From: Cupriavidus lacunae
GTDB lineage: Bacteria; Pseudomonadota; Gammaproteobacteria; Burkholderiales; Burkholderiaceae
Assembly (NCBI RefSeq): GCF_003353055.1
Contig: NZ_QKWJ01000038.1
Location: 1-62,953 of the forward strand
Reading direction: 5' to 3'
DNA: 62,953 nt
The notes beneath the pieces were generated by a model, which was not told the DNA's origin, made no database searches, and saw only the letters and a list, made by a program, of their open reading frames with translations. Positions within the stretch are counted from its first letter, which is position 1, and the number at the start of each line of letters is the position of its first letter. Shown piece by piece: positions 7,957 to 15,919 of this stretch. Position numbers and translations under genes: made by a program.

Positions 7957-10482
7957 TCAAACATCAATATTCCGCGCCACCAACGCATTCGACTCAATAA
8001 AGTTCCGCCGCGGCTCCACCTCATCCCCCATCAGCGTGGTAAAGATTTGGTCGGCAGCAATAGCATCCTCAATCTGCACCTTCAGCAGACGTCGTTGCGT
8101 CACGTCGAGCGTGGTTTCGAAGAGCTGCTCAGGATTCATCTCCCCCAGTCCCTTATACCGCTGACGAGAAACCCCACGCTCTGCCTCAGCAAGCAACCAC
8201 TGCATAGCCCCGTGGAAATCATTAACAGTCTGATCCCGCAACTTCTCCCCTTCACCCCGCTGCACCTTAGTCCCTTCCGGAGTCAGCCCCTGGAAAGTCT
8301 TAGCAGCATTGGAGAGCGCAGCGTAATCCGCCCCATGAACAAAATCCGCATCCAAATGCGACAACCGCACGTTCCCATGATGACGCCGCGCAATCATCAA
8401 CCGATGCTTATCCGTCTTCTCATCAAACTGCGCGTAGACGTCAGCGGTGCCATCATCATTAACAGCCGCCCCAATCAACGTCTTCGCATGCATCTCAGCC
8501 AACTTGGTCTTCAGCGCCACAGCTGACGCCTCAGCAGCAGCTGCGCTATCCAGATCCAGCGCCACCCCATCAGCAATCGCACGCAGGGCATCGGTATCCA
8601 CAACGCGTGACAGGCGAGAAATCACCCCCTCAGTCAACTGATACTGCCGCGCCAACTCAGTCAGCGCATCCCCATTGATCTCCGTACCATCCGGCCGCAC
8701 CAGCACAGCCTTTTCCATCGCCAGCTTCAGCAGGTAGGCATTGAGCTCGACATCATCCTTGATATACCGCTCTTCCTTGCCGTGCTTGATCTTGTACAGC
8801 GGCGGCTGCGCGATATAGACATAGCCGCGCTCGATGATGTCGGGCATCTGGCGGTAGAAGAACGTCAGCAGCAGGGTGCGGATGTGCGAGCCGTCCACGT
8901 CAGCATCGGTCATGATGATGATGCGGTGGTAGCGCAGCTTGTCCAGGTTGTAGTCGTCCTTGCCGATGCCGGTGCCCAGGGCGGTGATCAGCGTCAGCAC
9001 TTCCTGGCTGGACAGCATCTTGTCGAAGCGGGCGCGCTCTACGTTCAGGATCTTGCCCTTGAGGGGCAGGATGGCCTGGAACTTACGGTCGCGGCCTTGC
9101 TTGGCGGAGCCGCCTGCGGAGTCGCCCTCCACCAGGAAGAGTTCTGACAGGGCGGGATCTTTTTCCTGGCAGTCGGCCAGCTTGCCGGGCAGGCCCATGC
9201 CGTCCATCAGGCCCTTGCGGCGGGTCATTTCGCGGGCCTTGCGGGCGGCTTCGCGGGCGCGGGCGGCGTCTACGATCTTGCCGCAGATGATCTTGGCGTC
9301 GCCCGGGGTTTCCAGCAGGAAGTCGTTCAGGGCCTTGCCGACGAGTTCTTCGACGGGCAGGCGCACTTCGGACGAGACCAGCTTGTCCTTGGTCTGCGAG
9401 CTGAACTTGGGCTCGGGCACCTTGACGGAGAGCACGCACGACAGGCCTTCGCGCATGTCGTCGCCGGTGGTTTCCACCTTGGCTTTCTTGGCGACTTCAT
9501 TCTCTTCGATGTACTTGTTGATGACGCGGGTCATCGCGGCGCGCAGGCCGGTCAGGTGGGTGCCGCCGTCACGCTGCGGAATGTTGTTGGTGAAGCAAAG
9601 CACCTGCTCGTTGTAGCCGTCGTTCCACTGCATGGCCACTTCCACGGCGATACCGTCTTTTTCGGTGTTGGCGTAGAAGATGGTGGGGTGCAGCACGCTC
9701 TTGGAGCGGTTGATGTATTCGACAAAGCCCTTCACGCCACCGGAGAAGGCAAAGTCTTCTTCCTTGCCGGTGCGCTGGTCGACCAGCTTGATGTGCACGC
9801 CGTTGTTCAGGAACGAGAGCTCGCGGATGCGCTTGGAGAGGATCTCGTAGTGGAACTCGACGTTGGTGAAGATCTCTTCGTCAGCCAGGAAGTGGACTTC
9901 GGTGCCGCGCTTGTCGGTGGCGCCGATGATCTTCATCGGCGAGACTTCAACGGGCTGGCCGTCGGGGCCGGTCACGGTCTCGACGATGCGGTTCTGCACG
10001 TCGCCCTTGGCGAATTCGATCAGGTGGACCTGGCCGTCGCGGCGCACGGTCAGGCGCAGCCACTTGGACAGGGCGTTCACGCAGGACACGCCCACGCCGT
10101 GCAGGCCGCCGGACACCTTGTAGCTGTTCTGGTTGAACTTGCCGCCGGCGTGCAGCTCGGTCATGGCGATTTCCGCCGCGCTGCGCTTGGGTTCGTGCTT
10201 GTCGTCGAACTTGACCAGGGGCGGGATGCCGCGGCCGTTGTCGACGATGGAGATCGAGTTGTCGCTGTGGATGGTGACCTGGATCTCGGTGCAGTAGCCG
10301 GCCAGCGCTTCGTCGATGGAGTTGTCCAGCACCTCGAAGACAAGGTGGTGCAGGCCGGTGCCGTCGGAGGTATCACCGATATACATGCCCGGGCGCTTGC
10401 GTACCGCCTCCAGGCCTTCCAGGATCTGGATCGAAGAGGCTCCGTAGGTGTTTTCCTGCTGCGGGTTCTGCTGTTCGGTCAT
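7957..10482 (-). CDS. gyrB: DNA gyrase subunit B
   Basis: This 841-residue subunit supplies the ATPase and Toprim parts of gyrase (A2B2), which introduces negative supercoils into DNA. The GHKL ATPase is at the N-terminus (RKRPGMYIGDTSDGTGLHHL, then NGRGIP, then GGLHGVG). The Toprim motif EGDSAGGSAKQGRDR and the DADVDGSHI aspartates are present. The C-terminus shows QRYKGLGEMNPEQLFETT. The length matches beta-proteobacterial GyrB, with the insert in the Toprim region. It is the third gene of the dnaA-dnaN-gyrB series on this strand, separated from dnaN by a hairpin at 10577-10620, so it probably also has its own promoter. Confidence 0.98.
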   Translation of the reverse strand: MTEQQNPQQENTYGASSIQILEGLEAVRKRPGMYIGDTSDGTGLHHLVFEVLDNSIDEALAGYCTEIQVTIHSDNSISIVDNGRGIPPLVKFDDKHEPKRSAAEIAMTELHAGGKFNQNSYKVSGGLHGVGVSCVNALSKWLRLTVRRDGQVHLIEFAKGDVQNRIVETVTGPDGQPVEVSPMKIIGATDKRGTEVHFLADEEIFTNVEFHYEILSKRIRELSFLNNGVHIKLVDQRTGKEEDFAFSGGVKGFVEYINRSKSVLHPTIFYANTEKDGIAVEVAMQWNDGYNEQVLCFTNNIPQRDGGTHLTGLRAAMTRVINKYIEENEVAKKAKVETTGDDMREGLSCVLSVKVPEPKFSSQTKDKLVSSEVRLPVEELVGKALNDFLLETPGDAKIICGKIVDAARAREAARKAREMTRRKGLMDGMGLPGKLADCQEKDPALSELFLVEGDSAGGSAKQGRDRKFQAILPLKGKILNVERARFDKMLSSQEVLTLITALGTGIGKDDYNLDKLRYHRIIIMTDADVDGSHIRTLLLTFFYRQMPDIIERGYVYIAQPPLYKIKHGKEERYIKDDVELNAYLLKLAMEKAVLVRPDGTEINGDALTELARQYQLTEGVISRLSRVVDTDALRAIADGVALDLDSAAAAEASAVALKTKLAEMHAKTLIGAAVNDDGTADVYAQFDEKTDKHRLMIARRHHGNVRLSHLDADFVHGADYAALSNAAKTFQGLTPEGTKVQRGEGEKLRDQTVNDFHGAMQWLLAEAERGVSRQRYKGLGEMNPEQLFETTLDVTQRRLLKVQIEDAIAADQIFTTLMGDEVEPRRNFIESNALVARNIDV

Positions 10483-10576
10483 ATCTTTCTACTCACGGCA
10501 ATGGCGGAATTCGGGCAGGGCCGGCATGGTTGACATGCTGGCGGCGGGGCGCGAAAGGGTCCGCATGGCGGGTTAC

Positions 10577-10620
10577 TAAAAACGGCAAAAGGGGCGGATC
10601 GTCGTTTCGATCCTGCCCCC
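10577..10620 (-). terminator. Terminator-like hairpin between dnaN and gyrB
   Basis: In minus sense an imperfect stem GGGGCAGGATCG / CGATCCGCCCC (10620-10591) with a short loop is followed by TTTTGCCGTTTTT. One bulged base weakens the stem. It may end part of the dnaN transcription or act as an attenuator before gyrB. Confidence 0.55.
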
Positions 10621-10723
10621 GCTGCGGGATGGTTATCCCCAGGACGTCCCGGCTTGGGCCGGGTGTCGTAGCGTACCGTTTGCTGCTCCGGTTCTTGTCT
10701 GGTCTGGTCCTGTCACCGGATCA

Positions 10724-11839
10724 TCAGATGCGCATCGGCATGACGACGTACTTGAAGTTGTCGTCTTCCGGCACGGTAATCAGCGCACTCGAATTCGAGT
10801 CGCCGAGGCTGACCTGCACCTGCTCGCTCTTCAGGTTGGCAAGCACGTCAAGCAGGTAGGTCACGTTGAAGCCGATATCGAGCGCGTCGCCCGAGTAATC
10901 GAGTTCCAGCTCTTCCTGCGCCTCTTCCTGGTCGGCGTTGGTGGAGCTGATCTTGAGCATGTGCGTGTCGAGGATGCAGCGCACGCCCTTGAATTTGTCG
11001 GTCGTCAGGATCGCGGTGCGTTGCAGCGCCTGCTGCAGCCGCACGCGGTCGATGGCGAAGGCGTTCTTGTAGCCCTTGGGAATCACGCGCTGGAAGTCGG
11101 GGAACTTGCCTTCGACCAGCTTGGAGATCAGTTCGATATTGGCGAACGTGAACTTGACCTGGTTGGCGGCCAGCTGCACCTGCACCGGATCGTCGTTGTC
11201 TTCCAGCAGGCGCTGCAGTTCCAGGATGGTCTTGCGCGGGATGATGACTTCCTGGCGCGCGCCCACACCGATGGCTTCGGTCTCAAGCTCAACGCCGCAG
11301 TAGGCCAGGCGGTGGCCGTCGGTGGCGACTGCCATGACCTTCTTGCCTTCCACCACCAGCAGCATGCCGTTCAGGTAGTAGCGGATGTCCTGCTGCGCCA
11401 TGGCGAAGTGGACCATCGCCAGCAGGTGCTTGAAGGTCTTCTGCGGCAGGCTGACGCTGGCGTTGAATTCGCTGGCTTCGGCAACGGTCGGGAATTCCTC
11501 TGCGGCCAGCGTCTGCAGTGCGAAGCGGCTCTTGCCGGATTGCACGGTCATGCGCTTGTCATTGAGCGACAGGGCCACGTCGCCGTCAGGCATGGCGCGC
11601 AGGATGTCCAGCAGCTTGCGCGCGGCCACGGTGGTGGCAACGCTGTCGCTGCCAACGCCGCATTCGGCGTGCGTGGTGATCTGGATCTCGATGTCGGTCG
11701 AGAGGAAGGAAACGTTGGATCCGGACTTGCGAATCAGCAGATTGGCCAGGATCGGGAGGGTGTGGCGGCGCTCCACGATGCCGCTCACGATTTGCAGCGG
11801 ACGCAGCAGGTTGTCTCGCGAGGTTTTGACCAATTGCAT
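10724..11839 (-). CDS. dnaN: DNA polymerase III beta subunit (sliding clamp)
   Basis: The product is the ring-shaped processivity clamp that holds DNA polymerase III on DNA and recruits Hda, ligase and repair polymerases. The 371-residue length is standard for the three-domain clamp. Recognisable stretches are the N-terminus MQLVKTSRDNLLRPLQIVSG, then RRHTLPILANLL, and the C-terminal DNSSALI..YVVMPMRI, which forms the protein-binding pocket. The ATG at 11839 has AAGGA upstream; the longer frame to 11884 lacks family similarity. It is downstream of dnaA with 370 bp between them. Confidence 0.98.
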   Translation of the reverse strand: MQLVKTSRDNLLRPLQIVSGIVERRHTLPILANLLIRKSGSNVSFLSTDIEIQITTHAECGVGSDSVATTVAARKLLDILRAMPDGDVALSLNDKRMTVQSGKSRFALQTLAAEEFPTVAEASEFNASVSLPQKTFKHLLAMVHFAMAQQDIRYYLNGMLLVVEGKKVMAVATDGHRLAYCGVELETEAIGVGARQEVIIPRKTILELQRLLEDNDDPVQVQLAANQVKFTFANIELISKLVEGKFPDFQRVIPKGYKNAFAIDRVRLQQALQRTAILTTDKFKGVRCILDTHMLKISSTNADQEEAQEELELDYSGDALDIGFNVTYLLDVLANLKSEQVQVSLGDSNSSALITVPEDDNFKYVVMPMRI

Positions 11840-12209
11840 TGAATTTATCCTTCGTCGTTTGTAATCGGCGACCGCAGAACGCAAACAACTCCAAATTCAC
11901 TTAGGAATCAAGGAGTTAATATGCCATTGTACCAAGGATAAGCCGCTGCGGTGAAGCGGGGCGGGACCGGCCGGCGGGCCAGCTGTGCCCAAAAAGCCAC
12001 GCTGGCGCAAACCGTACTTGCCATCCCGTCCCGACTCACCGCAAAGCCTTATCAGTGGCCATTTTCCGGACACTTGCCCCGGCGTCGCTGACGTTAGTTC
12101 CCCAGGCGCCACGGAATGTCCGTGGCGCGCATCCTACAGTATGCCAGCCCCGAGGGGCCGACCCTTCAAAATACGCCATTCCGGGGTCACCCCGGGCATC
12201 GGCCAGGCA
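11840..12209. other. dnaA-dnaN intergenic region with a hairpin
   Basis: No gene is seen in these 370 bp. A strong inverted repeat GCGCCACGGA-ATG-TCCGTGGCGC lies at 12106-12128. It has no T-tract on either side, so it is not a standard intrinsic terminator. A dnaN promoter is expected here but none is clear. Confidence 0.5.
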
Positions 12210-13976
12210 TCAGCCCTTGAGCGTTTGCTCCAGCACGTGCAGCTCGTGGTTGAGCTGCGCGTCCTTGCTGCGTTCGTCGGCGATCTTGCGCACGGCGTGC
12301 AGCACGGTGGTGTGGTCGCGGCCGCCAAAGAGCTCGCCGATCTCGGGCAGGCTCTTCTGCGTCAGCTCCTTGGCCAGGTACATCGCAATCTGGCGCGGCC
12401 GTGCAATATTGGCAGGCCGCTTTTTCGAGTACATGTCAGCGACCTTGATGTTGTAGAAATCCGCGCAGGTCTTCTGGATGTTCTCCACAGAGATCTGGCG
12501 GTTCTGCACGGTCAGCAGGTCCTTGAGCGCTTCGCGCGTCACCTCGATGGTGATGTCCTTGCCGTGGAAGTTGCTGAACGCCAGGATCTTGCGCAGTGCG
12601 CCTTCCAGCTCACGCACGTTAGAGCGCAGGTGCTTGGCGACAAAGAAGGCGACCTCTTCGGGCACGTTGACGCTTTCCGCGGCGGCCTTCTTCATCAGGA
12701 TGGCCACGCGCATTTCCAGCTCGGGCGGCTCGATGGCCACGGTCAGGCCCGAGTCGAAGCGCGAGATCAGGCGGTCGTCGATGCCGCTGATTTCCTTCGG
12801 GTAGGTATCGCTGGTGATGATCACCTGCGCCCGGTTGGCAATCAGGGCCTCGAAGGCATAGAAGAACTCTTCCTGCGTGCGGTTCTTGCCGGAGAAGAAC
12901 TGGATATCGTCGATCAGCAGCAGGTCCAGCGAGTGGTAGTAGCGCTTGAACTCGTCGAATGCCTTGCGCTGGTACGCCTTGACCACGTCGGAAACGTACT
13001 GCTCGGCGTGGATGTAGCGGATGCGCGCGCGCGGGTTCTCCAACAGCATGTAATTGCCGATGGCGTGGATCAGGTGAGTCTTACCCAGGCCCACGCCGCC
13101 ATACAGATATAGCGGGTTGTAGGACTTGCCCGGGTTGTTGGCTACCTGGATGGCCGCGGCGCGGGCCAGCTGGTTGGCTTTACCAGTGACAAAGTTGTCA
13201 AAGGTCAGGATCGGGTTCAGGCGCGAGCGCTCATGCACCGTGTCGCTGGGCTGGTGGCCGGGCATCGGCGTGTTGCCGCCCATCTGCGGGTGAGGCTGAT
13301 AGGACGGACGCGGCTGCTGGGATTGCTGCGGCTGCACGCCGTAGGAGCGGGCGCTGGCCTCGGCGGGGTCCATGTGGACCACGTCGATCTCGCCCATGTC
13401 GGCGCCGTGCTGCGGGTGGTGATGCTGGCCGGGGTGCTGGCCGCCCATGCCGGACGCCTGGCCGCGCGCGCCGGCCGGGACCGGGGCTGCGGACGGCATG
13501 CCGGCCGGGTTGCCGTACTGCGGCTGACCCATGCCGTAGGCGGCTGGGGTCGGGTACTCGCCATAGCCGGGCTGGCCGGGCATGGCGTGCTGGCCCATGG
13601 GCTGGCCGCCCATCGGCTGGGCGCCGGGATAGCCGGCCATGGCCGTACCCGGTGCTGCGTGGCCGTCCATGCCGCCCGGGCCCATGCCGGGCTGGGCCGG
13701 CTGCATATAGGCAGCGGCACGGCCCGACGCGGCGGGATCCAGCACGAACTGGACGCTGACCTGCGCTTCCCAGTACTCGCAGGCCAGTGCGGTGATGCGC
13801 CCCGAAAACTGACTCTTGACCCAGTCCAGCTTGAAACGGTTGGGCGCGGCAATGCGCAGCGCGTGCGTCTCTTCATCGAACGCAACGGGCGCCAGCGGCT
13901 TGATCCACGTTTTGAACTGTTGCGGCGTCAGCTCGCGCTCTAATTGCGCGGCTGCCGCCTGCCAGAAATCTTGCAT
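12210..13976 (-). CDS. dnaA: Chromosomal replication initiator DnaA
   Basis: DnaA binds DnaA boxes, opens oriC as an ATP-bound filament and loads DnaB. The 588-residue protein has domain I (MQDFWQAAAAQLERELTPQQ), a very long domain II of about 150 residues rich in Gly, Met, Pro, Gln and His, the AAA+ domain III (Walker A GGVGLGKTH, Walker B LLLIDDIQF) and the domain IV signature FGGRDHTTVLHAVRKI. The start at 13976 is fixed by the conserved N-terminus. The long linker makes it larger than the ~467 residues of E. coli DnaA. The gene faces away from the DnaA boxes at 14257-14452. Confidence 0.98.
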   Translation of the reverse strand: MQDFWQAAAAQLERELTPQQFKTWIKPLAPVAFDEETHALRIAAPNRFKLDWVKSQFSGRITALACEYWEAQVSVQFVLDPAASGRAAAYMQPAQPGMGPGGMDGHAAPGTAMAGYPGAQPMGGQPMGQHAMPGQPGYGEYPTPAAYGMGQPQYGNPAGMPSAAPVPAGARGQASGMGGQHPGQHHHPQHGADMGEIDVVHMDPAEASARSYGVQPQQSQQPRPSYQPHPQMGGNTPMPGHQPSDTVHERSRLNPILTFDNFVTGKANQLARAAAIQVANNPGKSYNPLYLYGGVGLGKTHLIHAIGNYMLLENPRARIRYIHAEQYVSDVVKAYQRKAFDEFKRYYHSLDLLLIDDIQFFSGKNRTQEEFFYAFEALIANRAQVIITSDTYPKEISGIDDRLISRFDSGLTVAIEPPELEMRVAILMKKAAAESVNVPEEVAFFVAKHLRSNVRELEGALRKILAFSNFHGKDITIEVTREALKDLLTVQNRQISVENIQKTCADFYNIKVADMYSKKRPANIARPRQIAMYLAKELTQKSLPEIGELFGGRDHTTVLHAVRKIADERSKDAQLNHELHVLEQTLKG

Positions 13977-14256
13977 TGTTTGTTTTTTGGTAATCGTACC
14001 CGGCCGCAATTCAGCGGTTCTCCCGGCACGCCACAAGCGGCGTCTACGCCGCGCGATCCGGGCCGTCCTTACCGTATTAGGAATCAATTCCGTTCGGTGA
14101 GGCCTCCGCGGCATGCCAATGCAGCCGCCAGCGAGCCTTCAGGTTCGCCGCACTGGCGTGCGTTCAGTCATGCGTTGCCGCGGTGGGGGCCCGGGTTGCG
14201 CCTGCGCCACGCAGCCCGTGTTGTGTTTGGACCCGGATTGTACCCCCGCCCCTGAG

Positions 14257-14452
14257 TTATCCACAAAGGATAAGTCTGTGGACAACTTGTGCAAATTCAG
14301 TGGATTTGTGTGCACAACCCTTGCTGTGATGCGGCTTTGCGGGGTGTGGAAACGGGTAATTTTTCAGGTAAAACAGGGACTTCGCCTGTGGATGACTGCG
14401 CTGACGGTGGCCTGGAGGGCACATTCAGTTACCCACCGGGCGTTGTGGACAA
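14257..14452. other. oriC: Putative oriC with DnaA boxes
   Basis: Between the divergent dnaA and rpmH genes lie several DnaA-box-like 9-mers: TTATCCACA (14257-14265, perfect), TGTGGACAA (14277-14285), TGTGGAAAC (14345-14353), TGTGGATGA (14387-14395) and TGTGGACAA (14444-14452). The segment 14260-14390 is also lower in GC than its surroundings. Position next to dnaA and the cluster of boxes make it the likely chromosomal origin; the exact unwinding element is not defined. Confidence 0.8.
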
Positions 14453-14512
14453 TGGCGCACCAGGGGTCATGGGGCGGTGTAGCAATTGTGCCGTTTCACA
14501 CAGACTGGCGTC

Positions 14513-14541
14513 TTGACAGCGCCGGAGAAAATCGTTTAAAT
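14513..14541 (+). promoter_or_regulatory. Sigma-70 promoter of the rpmH operon
   Basis: A perfect -35 TTGACA (14513-14518) is followed after 17 bp by TTAAAT (14536-14541). It faces rpmH and leaves a leader of about 245 nt before the rpmH start codon. It lies directly beside the DnaA box cluster. Confidence 0.75.
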
Positions 14542-14794
14542 GGCGGGTTCTGCGATGCGGCAGGGGATCACGTATGCGCATCGCCGGGTCTGGCCTGTCC
14601 GTGCCGTCCGCGCCCACAGGCCACCCAGCCTGCAGCGCGCGCCATTCGGCCGGCAGCAAAGACAGAACCAGAATCGTCGGACACGCCGCTGTAGTTCCTT
14701 GCAAGCGGCAGCCCCATGCGAACCATACGCGGCGGCCACGGCACCCCGGCACCGGCCGGAGTCGGGCGAGCCAAGATCAACCAGAGAGTGCAAC

Positions 14795-14929
14795 ATGAAA
14801 CGTACCTACCAACCTTCCGTTACCCGCCGCAAGCGTACCCACGGTTTCCGCGTGCGCATGAAGACCCGCGGCGGCCGTGCCGTCATCAACGCACGTCGCG
14901 CCAAGGGCCGCAAGCGCCTGGCCATCTGA
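14795..14929 (+). CDS. rpmH: 50S ribosomal protein L34
   Basis: A 44-residue, strongly basic ribosomal protein beginning MKRTYQPSVTRRKRTHGFRV and ending GRKRLAI, nearly identical in layout to L34 of other proteobacteria. It is part of the large ribosomal subunit. The start is fixed by the universally conserved N-terminus, with GAGAG upstream. It is first in the rpmH-rnpA-yidD-yidC series, driven by the promoter at 14513. Confidence 0.98.
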   Translation: MKRTYQPSVTRRKRTHGFRVRMKTRGGRAVINARRAKGRKRLAI

Positions 14930-15102
14930 GGCCCGGGCGACCGGCCTGACGGCGCACCCGGCGCCGGCTGCAGCGTACCGCAGCCGTGCCGGGTCGCCGT
15001 CAATGCCTTCCGCCTCGGCTTCAGGTCGGCCGGCAGCTTGCCGCGGGGCGCCGCTTTTGCGCCAGCAGTAGTATTCGCCAGCGCTCGCCAGTGTCACCCA
15101 GC

Positions 15103-15567
15103 GTGTCAGCCCATGCCTTCCCCAAAGCCGCAAGGCTAACAAAGACGGATGAGTTTTCATCCGTTTTTGCTTTGCGGCCCCGGCGGCGCAGCCCGCATTT
15201 CGTGCTCTACGTGCGCGCCAATGACCGTCCGGAAGGCCGGCTTGGCGTGGTGGTCGGCAAGAAGTTCGCGCCGCGCGCCGCTGAGCGCAACCTGGTGAAG
15301 CGCATGGCGCGCGAGCTGTTCCGCCAGCGCCGTGAACACCTCGCGGGGCGCGATGTGCTGCTGCGCCTGCAAGCCAAGTTTCCGCGCGCGGAATTTGCGA
15401 CGCGCGCGGCGGTCCGAAGGGCATGCGCGGCGGAAATCGCCAGCCTGCTTGACGTAGCGGCCAAGCCACTGCCGCCACCGGCGCCGCCTGCCTCGCCCTC
15501 GGCACCGCCATCCGCGGCGCCACCGGCGAGCCCCTCGCAAAGCCAGCCCCCGGGCCTTCCGGCCTGA
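15103..15567 (+). CDS. rnpA: Ribonuclease P protein component
   Basis: RnpA assists the catalytic RNA of RNase P in 5' maturation of tRNAs. The family core is visible as FPKAARLTKTDEFSSVFA, RPEGRLGVVVGKKFAPRA, then AERNLVKRMARELFR (the RNR-type motif). No ATG lies near the conserved start. GTG at 15103 is my choice; GTG at 15091 is the alternative, and neither has a clear ribosome binding site. After the fold ends, about 35 residues rich in Pro, Ala and Ser follow (KPLPPPAPPASPSAPP onward), an extension absent in enterobacterial RnpA. Its stop is 19 bp before yidD. Confidence 0.93.
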   Translation: MSAHAFPKAARLTKTDEFSSVFALRPRRRSPHFVLYVRANDRPEGRLGVVVGKKFAPRAAERNLVKRMARELFRQRREHLAGRDVLLRLQAKFPRAEFATRAAVRRACAAEIASLLDVAAKPLPPPAPPASPSAPPSAAPPASPSQSQPPGLPA

Positions 15568-15586
15568 ACGCGCGCCAACGCCCGCC

Positions 15587-15898
15587 ATGAAGCGAATCCT
15601 GCTAGTCCTGCTGCGCATCTACAAGATCGCCCTGAGTCCTTACCTGGGCTCGCAGTGCCGCTTCGTGCCGACCTGTTCCGACTACGCCCGCGACGCCGTG
15701 GTCCATTACGGCGCCGCGCGCGGCAGCTGGATGGCCGCCTGCCGGCTGTGCCGCTGTCATCCTTTCGCCCAAGGCGGGTATGATCCCGTGCCGGGCACGG
15801 AAGCTGACGACACTGCCAGGCCGGACACCCACGCGGGCCGTTCCGTCCATGCCGCCGCAGGCCATGCGCCTGTAGCGATCCGTCTGCCCAGACCCTGA
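15587..15898 (+). CDS. yidD: Membrane protein insertion efficiency factor
   Basis: A 103-residue member of the YidD (DUF37) family, thought to help insertion of YidC-dependent membrane proteins at the inner membrane face. The family signature is clear: the amphipathic N-terminus MKRILLVLLRIYKIALSPYL, then CRFVPTCSDYARDAV and CRCHPFAQGGYDPVP. The C-terminal ~35 residues are unconserved. It lies between rnpA and yidC, its normal place. Confidence 0.95.
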   Translation: MKRILLVLLRIYKIALSPYLGSQCRFVPTCSDYARDAVVHYGAARGSWMAACRLCRCHPFAQGGYDPVPGTEADDTARPDTHAGRSVHAAAGHAPVAIRLPRP

Positions 15899-15919
15899 AT
15901 TCTCCGACCACAGCCAGAC

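Noticed and set aside
12106..12128. Hairpin downstream of dnaA as an intrinsic terminator
   Set aside because: The stem is perfect but there is no T-tract in either direction.
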